NCBI GenBank assembly: GCA_023268715.1
Contig: JALRLV010000005.1
Span: forward strand, 47,924-111,923
Source: Candidatus Thalassarchaeaceae archaeon
GTDB taxonomy: Archaea; Thermoplasmatota; Poseidoniia; Poseidoniales; Thalassarchaeaceae
Direction: 5' to 3'
DNA length: 64,000 nt
Of the stretch, positions 59,077 to 64,000 are shown piece after piece. Below the pieces are notes generated by a model. It searched no databases, had not been told where the DNA came from, and worked only from the letters and a program-made list of their open reading frames with translations. Made by a program: the position numbers and the translations under genes. Position 1 is the first letter of the stretch; each line of letters begins with the position of its first letter.

Positions 59077-59661
59077 ATGGGAATTCATCCAAAAATCGGC
59101 ATAACTGGGCTTCCGCGTTCTGGTAAGTCGGCCGTATTGGAAAAAGTTGTCAGTATGATTACTGAAGAGCGCAAACAGGAGAAGCGGGCTCGTAATGATG
59201 ACCCAAATCTAAAGCCAATTGTTGGGGGAATGAAAACTCGAACAATAATGGAAGATGGTCAACGTGTTGGATTCGAATGTGTGGACATCGTAACCGGGGA
59301 TTCTGCGGTCATGGCACACCGAGAAATTGATTCACGAACAAGAATTCTAGGGTATGGAATAAATCCTGAAGCACTCGATGAAATCGGTGTCGCCGCAATT
59401 CAGCGAACGATGGATGAGTGTGAGCTGTTAGTCGTTGATGAAATAGGCAAGTTCTCCGTTGAGAGTGAAGAATTTGTCGAAATAGTCAGGGAGGCACTGA
59501 AGGCAGATATGCCAACAATTCTAACACTGCACAAGAAGAGTCGACACCCACTTCTACAAGATATTCGAAGGCGAGACGATGCACGTATCCTCGAAGTAAC
59601 ACCTGTAAATCGTGCTCTGCTTCCTTACAAGATTCACAAATTGGTCAGAGAAACCTACTGA
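59077..59661 (+). CDS. THEP1-type nucleoside-triphosphatase
   Basis: A small P-loop NTPase of about 194 residues. The P-loop is KIGITGLPRSGKSAVLEKVV, the Walker B region ELLVVDEIGKFSVESEEFVE, and a C-terminal TPVNRALLPYKIHKLVRE. These are features of the THEP1/DUF265 family, which hydrolyses NTPs non-specifically. The ATG at 59077 is preceded by AGAGGC. The frame extends to 58996 but the earlier residues do not match the family. It is not clearly linked to its neighbours. Confidence 0.85.
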   Translation: MGIHPKIGITGLPRSGKSAVLEKVVSMITEERKQEKRARNDDPNLKPIVGGMKTRTIMEDGQRVGFECVDIVTGDSAVMAHREIDSRTRILGYGINPEALDEIGVAAIQRTMDECELLVVDEIGKFSVESEEFVEIVREALKADMPTILTLHKKSRHPLLQDIRRRDDARILEVTPVNRALLPYKIHKLVRETY

Positions 59662-59704
59662 TTAAGCGAGGCATTCATGCCCTTTGGGTTGCTCAGAGAG
59701 TCAG

Positions 59705-60088
59705 ATGGATTCACCCGCGGCCCGACTTCAACGAGTGTTGATCGGTATCATGATACCTACAGCATTCCTTACTGCACTTGCGCTCGCTGAGGGGAGAATC
59801 GAATTAATCGGCTGCGAAGGAGATACGTGCAATCGCACTAGTCAGATCGCCCTGACATTACCAGCAATCGTGCTCCTCTGCTTGATTGGCCTTGCAATTT
59901 TACGATTTTCAGCGACCCTAGAATACGGCGAAGGGATACTTGACCGATGGTTCAGTAGGGAGCCCGAATCGATAATGAGAGAACGGCTCGAGGAAGAGAG
60001 ATTCGAGGCTAGTGATGAAGGTCTTGGTTCTCGCTGGGCCGAACTTGAGAAAAAGAATCTCGAGGAGCAATACGGCGAAGAGGAGTGA
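59705..60088 (+). CDS. Small membrane protein, unknown function
   Basis: A 127-residue protein with two hydrophobic helices (VLIGIMIPTAFLTALALA; ALTLPAIVLLCLIGLAIL) linked by a short loop with two cysteines (GCEGDTCN), and a charged C-terminal helix (ERLEEERFEASDEGLGSR). I do not recognise a family. The ATG at 59705 is preferred over one at 59684. It lies 43 bases after the THEP1 gene, possibly in the same transcript. Confidence 0.55.
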   Translation: MDSPAARLQRVLIGIMIPTAFLTALALAEGRIELIGCEGDTCNRTSQIALTLPAIVLLCLIGLAILRFSATLEYGEGILDRWFSREPESIMRERLEEERFEASDEGLGSRWAELEKKNLEEQYGEEE

Positions 60089-60162
60089 ATTATTTACTCG
60101 ATGAAGTCTAGTTCACGAATCGAAACCTTGACCCCTCGTTGTAGACTCGCACACTCGATAAC

Positions 60163-60546
60163 ATGAGCGAAGTGCCCGCTGAATTGAGATATACACCCGA
60201 GCATGAATGGATTCGAATAGAAGGCGACGTGGCCACTATTGGGGTAACCGATTACGCTCAGGATGCACTAACCGATGTTGTCTGGGTAGAATTACCAGAA
60301 GTCGGAATGTCAGTTGGAGCTATGGAATCCTGTGGAAGTGTCGAATCTGTAAAATCAGTTAGCGAAATCTACGCACCAATTGCAGGTGAAGTTACTGAAG
60401 CCAACGAAAGTCTCGAGGACGCCCCCGAACAAATCAATCAAGACCCATACGGTGACGGATGGATTTGGAAGATGACAATCAGTGATGCTGGAGAGCTAGA
60501 TAGCCTTCTCGACGCGGCTGCGTATATCGAACTGATCGGTGAGTGA
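60163..60546 (+). CDS. gcvH: Glycine cleavage system H protein
   Basis: Lipoyl carrier of the glycine cleavage system, or a lipoate relay. The 127-residue product has LRYTPEHEWIRIEGDVATIG, TDVVWVELPEVGMSVGAMES, and the lipoylation segment GSVESVKSVSEIYAPIAGEV with its lysine. The P, T and L proteins are not in the window. The stop codon overlaps the RNase HI start (GTGAGTGAG). Confidence 0.95.
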   Translation: MSEVPAELRYTPEHEWIRIEGDVATIGVTDYAQDALTDVVWVELPEVGMSVGAMESCGSVESVKSVSEIYAPIAGEVTEANESLEDAPEQINQDPYGDGWIWKMTISDAGELDSLLDAAAYIELIGE

Positions 60547-61085
60547 GCTTTGTGGTTGTAGCCCTCCACATCTACGTGGACGGTTCATGTGAAGAGAATC
60601 GAAATGTCACTTCAGAGACACCTGCTGGCTGGGGATTCTGTGTCGTAGAAGGTGATACAGGTCTTGGTAGAGGACGAGGTGAAATTGTCACCGAAGGTTC
60701 TGGTTCTGTAATTACAGACGACACTTCGGATGGCTTCATCGGTGCCGAAGTCGGCTCAAACAATACTGCTGAATTGAGTGCCATCGCCGCTGCTCTCAGT
60801 TGGCTACTCAAGCAAGGAGGAGGTAGTTCGGTAGTCATTCGTGCCGATTCACAATATGCACTCAATATAGCAAATGGACAATGGAGAGCGAAGAAAAATC
60901 GTGACTTAGCCTCACACGTCAGATCACTATGGAATGAAGTCTCAAGCTTGCGGGAATTATCAGGTGAACATGTTAGGGCGCATCGTGGGCACCGTTGGAA
61001 TGAGCGCGCTGATCATTTAGCATTCAGAGCAATGAGTGACCAAGAACCGTTGCCATTGCAATTTTGGAAGCCGGGTCAGAGATAG
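60543..61085 (+). CDS. rnhA: Ribonuclease HI
   Basis: Cuts RNA in RNA-DNA hybrids. The 180-residue product has the DEDD residues of RNase HI: ALHIYVDGSCEENRN (Asp), NNTAELSAIAAALSWLL (Glu), VVIRADSQYALNIANGQWRA (Asp), and HRGHRWNERADHLAFRAM (His/Asp). Length and layout are the single-domain bacterial/archaeal type. An insert of about 20 residues precedes the Glu motif. The start is a GTG overlapping the gcvH stop. Confidence 0.92.
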   Translation: MSFVVVALHIYVDGSCEENRNVTSETPAGWGFCVVEGDTGLGRGRGEIVTEGSGSVITDDTSDGFIGAEVGSNNTAELSAIAAALSWLLKQGGGSSVVIRADSQYALNIANGQWRAKKNRDLASHVRSLWNEVSSLRELSGEHVRAHRGHRWNERADHLAFRAMSDQEPLPLQFWKPGQR

Positions 61086-61090
61086 TCGGC

Positions 61091-61567
61091 TTATTCTTCC
61101 GAAATTGAATCTGCCAGAGGACCTAATGCTAGCATTGAGTAAATGCCCGATAGAGAAATCAAGAGACCAATTAGCAATAATACCAATCCGGTTGGTTTTG
61201 GAAGAAATTCTTGCAGAGGATTTCCAGCTACCCACGCTAGAAGGATTGTGAGTGCGCCTACAAAAAACACCTGTTTTGATGATTTTTCAGGACTTTTCCA
61301 ATTGTCTAGCCAAGGAATCAGGCCTTTCCGATTGAAGGTGAATCGATACCAAGAGACGTACCAAAACCCTAGGCCTGTCATGCCAATTATTCCTAATGTG
61401 AAGGATTCTGAATCCCATGGCCCGGGGAATGAAAAACCTAGAATCATGGTGTTGAGCAGTAATATTGAGCCAATAATTGCAGGAGTGACTCCATTAACCT
61501 CCGTCTCGTTTCCCACGATGCTTCCAACAGGTATCTGTCCTTCAAATCGACTAAGCAGAAAAGTCAT
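61091..61567 (-). CDS. Multi-spanning small membrane protein, unknown function
   Basis: A 158-residue protein with four or five hydrophobic helices (ILLLNTMILGFSFPGPW; FTLGIIGMTGLGFWYVSWY; VFFVGALTILLAWVAG; GLVLLLIGLLISLSGIYSM). No family recognised. It is convergent with RNase HI (stops five bases apart) and divergent from the GNAT gene, 24 bases away. Confidence 0.6.
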   Translation of the reverse strand: MTFLLSRFEGQIPVGSIVGNETEVNGVTPAIIGSILLLNTMILGFSFPGPWDSESFTLGIIGMTGLGFWYVSWYRFTFNRKGLIPWLDNWKSPEKSSKQVFFVGALTILLAWVAGNPLQEFLPKPTGLVLLLIGLLISLSGIYSMLALGPLADSISEE

Positions 61568-61591
61568 TCATCGATTCCTTTTGGCAGAATT

Positions 61592-62026
61592 ATGAAGAAT
61601 GGTTTGCTTTGGGAAAAATCCGTCGACCAAGCTCATCTGGACTTGAGGTTCGATGTGCTTCGTGAAGGATTACCTAGAGGAACTGAACACTATCCTGGAA
61701 TCGATGAAGACCCTCGAACTACCTTCCTATGCGCATACGAAGAAGATGTTCTAGTGGGGTGTTCTACGCTACAAGTTGATGAAAGAGATGGTTGTAAATT
61801 TCGAATAAGAGGGATGGCGGTGTTACCCGGCCACAGGAATAAAGGAGTTGGTTCAGACATAGTGAAAGGATTGCAAGAATACGCAAAAAGCCAAGGCTCA
61901 GGAATTTGGTGTAATGCAAGAGTCAGGGCTGTACCAATGTATGAGAGATGCGGCTTTGTTGTCATTTCAGATGTTTACGATATCGAGGGTATAGGCCCTC
62001 ATTACGACATGGAATGGAAACTTTGA
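61592..62026 (+). CDS. GNAT-family acetyltransferase
   Basis: A 144-residue N-acetyltransferase. The acetyl-CoA loop is FRIRGMAVLPGHRNKGVGSD (R/Q-x-x-G-x-G as RNKGVG), followed by IVKGLQEYAKSQGSGIWCNA and VPMYERCGFVVISDVYDI. The fold is the short PhnO/ElaA-like type. The substrate is unknown. It lies between two unknown membrane proteins. Confidence 0.85.
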   Translation: MKNGLLWEKSVDQAHLDLRFDVLREGLPRGTEHYPGIDEDPRTTFLCAYEEDVLVGCSTLQVDERDGCKFRIRGMAVLPGHRNKGVGSDIVKGLQEYAKSQGSGIWCNARVRAVPMYERCGFVVISDVYDIEGIGPHYDMEWKL

Positions 62027-62067
62027 GGAACCGAGACCATCAATAGCCGCCAAATCTAGAGAAATCC

Positions 62068-62448
62068 ATGGAAAATATACTTGCCATGCAAATTGTAGGT
62101 GCTATCACTGTACTAATTGGATTGAGAATGAATGTGGATCCAGTCGGATTCAACAAAGAAATCTTTGGAGATGTTGAGGGGGTAGATAGTGGAGAGATGT
62201 CCGCTAGCAGATTGGCAATAGGTGGAGGAATAATGGCCCTTGGTCTGCTAAATCTGTATTGTAGCCTGAATCTTGACGAAGGTCCTGCTACTGAGGCTGT
62301 TCTGATTGGAACTGTAATTGGACTTGGTGCATTTTTTGTTACAATTGCCAGCGCAAAGTTCCGAGGATTTACATCAGAAATCCCAAGGCTTCCAATGATT
62401 GTATTGCCAACACTGATTGCAATCTGTCTTTACTCCGCTATGGGATAA
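62068..62448 (+). CDS. Small membrane protein, unknown function
   Basis: A 126-residue protein with four hydrophobic segments (MQIVGAITVLIGLRMNV; LAIGGGIMALGLLNLYCSL; AVLIGTVIGLGAFFVTIAS; PMIVLPTLIAICLYSAM) and little else. It resembles small DUF4345-like four-helix membrane proteins in layout only. Its 3' end nearly touches that of the photolyase. Confidence 0.55.
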   Translation: MENILAMQIVGAITVLIGLRMNVDPVGFNKEIFGDVEGVDSGEMSASRLAIGGGIMALGLLNLYCSLNLDEGPATEAVLIGTVIGLGAFFVTIASAKFRGFTSEIPRLPMIVLPTLIAICLYSAMG

Positions 62449-62454
62449 TCAAGT

Positions 62455-63999
62455 TCAGAATAGAGTTGTCTGCCTAGTTTCATTTGATGATTGGGACTTT
62501 TTTGAGGTCCTGCCCCTAGGTCTTTTTCTGCTACCATGTTTTTGATAAACGGCTTGACTTTCCTCTCTCGCCTCGGGCGATTTTCTTGCAGCATATGTTT
62601 TCTTTATTCCCTCTTTCCTTGATTCCATTTCGTCAAGTATAGGAGCAGGATAATCTACTCCAATTCTACAACCAAAATTGGTTTGTTCCTCTTTAGACAT
62701 CTTCCAAGGTTCATGGATATATTTTGTAGGAATCATTCTTAATTCCGGCACCCATTTTCTGATGTAATCTCCATTTTTATCGTGATCTTTTCCTTGTTTT
62801 GTAACTGAATATGCCCTAACAGTATTGATTCCGGTTGTTCCTGATTGCATGCCCACCTGTGACCAATGAATTCCTGGTTCGTAATCCAAGAATAAAGTCG
62901 CAAGATGAGTTCCTACTTCTCTCCAAGGTAACCAAAGATTGTACGATGCTACCGACATAATCATGGCCCTCATTCGAAAGTTAATCCAGCCTGTTGAAGT
63001 CAATTGTCTCATACAGGCATCGAAGAAGGGCCAGCCGGTCTTTCCGGCTTTCCATGCCTCGAATTTTGCTTCGTTCAACTCTCTTTTTAGTCGGGAATCA
63101 ATTACTGCATTTTGGGCCTTGTAATCTAGAGTTGGTTCCATTTCTAACTTCTGAATGAAATGGCAATGCCACGCCAGGCGACTCTGAAATGATGAGAGGC
63201 TTTTGAGCCAGGTTCCTACATCTTCCCCTTGCGATTTCATTGACCTTAATTCGCTCATTCTATTCTTTGTGTCCTGAACTGCCCTCCTCACAGAGATACA
63301 TCCAGCACTAAGGTAAGGAGCAAGTCTGGAACCATATTTTTCTGCCGAAATAGGTCCAGAAATGGCCCATCTGTATGATTCTCCCCTCTCATCAATGAAA
63401 GACAGGAGACATTCTAGGGCAGCGTCTTCGCCTGCTTGTTGTCTATTGGATAGGCTTCGATTTTCGATACCCATTTCTTTGAGATTCGGAGTCTCAGTTG
63501 GCCTTTCGATACCATTCATTTGTCTAGGTGCTGATTTGAGTTCTATTTTCATTCTAGAATCCCTTTGTTTTTTCCATACATCTCTATCTTTCATACCCCT
63601 AATGACGCCGTTAGATGGAAATTCTGTCCATTGAACATTATTCCGTTTACACCAAGATTGCAGAGATAAATCCCTATGAAAAGACCACTCCAATCCAGTT
63701 TCTTCATGTGAATAGAGATTCTGAATTTCATATTCTTCATTCAATTCACTCAAACAATTTTCAATTTCTGAATGGACTATCTCGAAACTGCCTCCGATAG
63801 ATTCAATTTTCTGCTTGATTTCAATTGCGCAGTCCAGCTCCCATTGAATATGGATTGGACTACAATCTGGTTGTTGGAGTCTTCTTGGCTCAATCAGGAA
63901 GATACAGTGAACCTTGTTTTTCGATGCGGCCGCTTTCAGTAGAGGTTCGTGGTCGAGAGTTCGTAAATCTCTCTTGAACCATACAACATCGATCGGCAT
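62455..63999 (-). CDS. phr: Cryptochrome/photolyase-family protein
   Basis: A 514-residue FAD flavoprotein for light-driven DNA repair or photoreception. The N-terminus is VVWFKRDLRTLDHEPLLKAA. The C-terminal FAD domain includes GKTGWPFFDACMRQLTSTGW, INFRMRAMIMSVASYNLWLPW, LDYEPGIHWSQVGMQSGTTG and NTVRAYSVTKQGKDHDKNGDY, giving the Trp and Asp residues expected around FAD. A basic tail ends QTTLF, a pentapeptide reminiscent of bacterial clamp-binding sites. The class (CPD or 6-4 photolyase, or cryptochrome) cannot be decided. It fits a sunlit habitat. The start ATG is 63999, one base inside the window edge. Confidence 0.9.
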   Translation of the reverse strand: MPIDVVWFKRDLRTLDHEPLLKAAASKNKVHCIFLIEPRRLQQPDCSPIHIQWELDCAIEIKQKIESIGGSFEIVHSEIENCLSELNEEYEIQNLYSHEETGLEWSFHRDLSLQSWCKRNNVQWTEFPSNGVIRGMKDRDVWKKQRDSRMKIELKSAPRQMNGIERPTETPNLKEMGIENRSLSNRQQAGEDAALECLLSFIDERGESYRWAISGPISAEKYGSRLAPYLSAGCISVRRAVQDTKNRMSELRSMKSQGEDVGTWLKSLSSFQSRLAWHCHFIQKLEMEPTLDYKAQNAVIDSRLKRELNEAKFEAWKAGKTGWPFFDACMRQLTSTGWINFRMRAMIMSVASYNLWLPWREVGTHLATLFLDYEPGIHWSQVGMQSGTTGINTVRAYSVTKQGKDHDKNGDYIRKWVPELRMIPTKYIHEPWKMSKEEQTNFGCRIGVDYPAPILDEMESRKEGIKKTYAARKSPEAREESQAVYQKHGSRKRPRGRTSKKSQSSNETRQTTLF

Positions 64000-64000
64000 C

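Overview
The window is archaeal. It opens with an archaeal ribosomal/RNA polymerase block (uS13, uS4, uS11, RNA polymerase subunit Rpo3/D) and also carries the large subunit of the archaea-specific DNA polymerase D, the large primase subunit, an MptE-type pterin diphosphokinase, pantoate kinase, phosphopantothenate synthetase, a Pcc1-like KEOPS protein and a type 2 methionine aminopeptidase. It also holds many bacterial-type genes (LeuRS, MetK, homodimeric pyruvate dehydrogenase E1, GcvH, BolA/monothiol glutaredoxin), secreted peptidases, a very large Ca-binding-repeat surface protein and a photolyase/cryptochrome. This mix fits a surface-ocean Marine Group II archaeon (Candidatus Poseidoniales, Thermoplasmatota). 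The assignment is my inference from gene content, not from a search.

Layout. 1-2.9 kb: end of an unidentified gene, then the uS13-uS4-uS11-Rpo3 operon. 2.9-5.4 kb: pantoate kinase facing a TPD-family nuclease and a DCC protein. 5.4-12.6 kb: leuS, a metallo-beta-lactamase hydrolase, aceE, a GNAT. 12.7-18.3 kb: a SAP/zinc-ribbon protein, an SF1 helicase, an RDD membrane protein, threonylcarbamoyl-AMP synthase, MetAP. 18.5-26.3 kb: DMT transporter, Grx-BolA pair, rpe, thioredoxin, a winged-helix STAND ATPase, a lipoprotein S15 peptidase and an M32 carboxypeptidase. 26.4-30 kb: a beta-propeller protein, an 800-nt region that looks like a large structured non-coding RNA, and a fumarase fused to a ribbon-helix-helix DNA-binding domain. 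30-40.5 kb: cyclophilin, PH-domain protein, CsaA-like protein, pyrE, then polC, mptE, priL, a DUF373 protein, a zinc-ribbon protein and an HTH_10 regulator. 40.6-49.4 kb: the giant thrombospondin-3-repeat protein, an ABC-F ATPase, metK and a GST/glutaredoxin protein. 49.4-54.9 kb: pcc1, a GC-rich MMPL/RND transporter that splits off a second 3' pcc1 fragment, nadC, phosphopantothenate synthetase, a DsrE protein. 54.9-64 kb: an isopropylmalate-dehydrogenase-family enzyme, a coiled-coil/winged-helix protein with a solitary Eco57I-like DNA methylase, a THEP1-type NTPase, gcvH, RNase HI, small membrane proteins, a GNAT and the photolyase.

Functional links. Pantoate kinase and phosphopantothenate synthetase are the two steps of the archaeal route from pantoate to 4'-phosphopantothenate. 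The Sua5/YrdC-type synthase and Pcc1 both serve tRNA t6A synthesis. PolD large subunit and PriL form a replication neighbourhood. The S15 and M32 peptidases fit a protein-degrading heterotroph.

Most striking observations: (1) the purine-rich, hairpin-studded non-coding segment at about 27.4-28.2 kb with an internal repeat; (2) the RHH-fumarase fusion with a 9-bp inverted repeat covering its own probable TATA box; (3) the foreign-looking transporter gene bounded by a complete pcc1 and a diverged pcc1 3' fragment that share a 45-nt perfectly identical stretch. No CRISPR array, insertion sequence, rRNA or tRNA gene was recognised.
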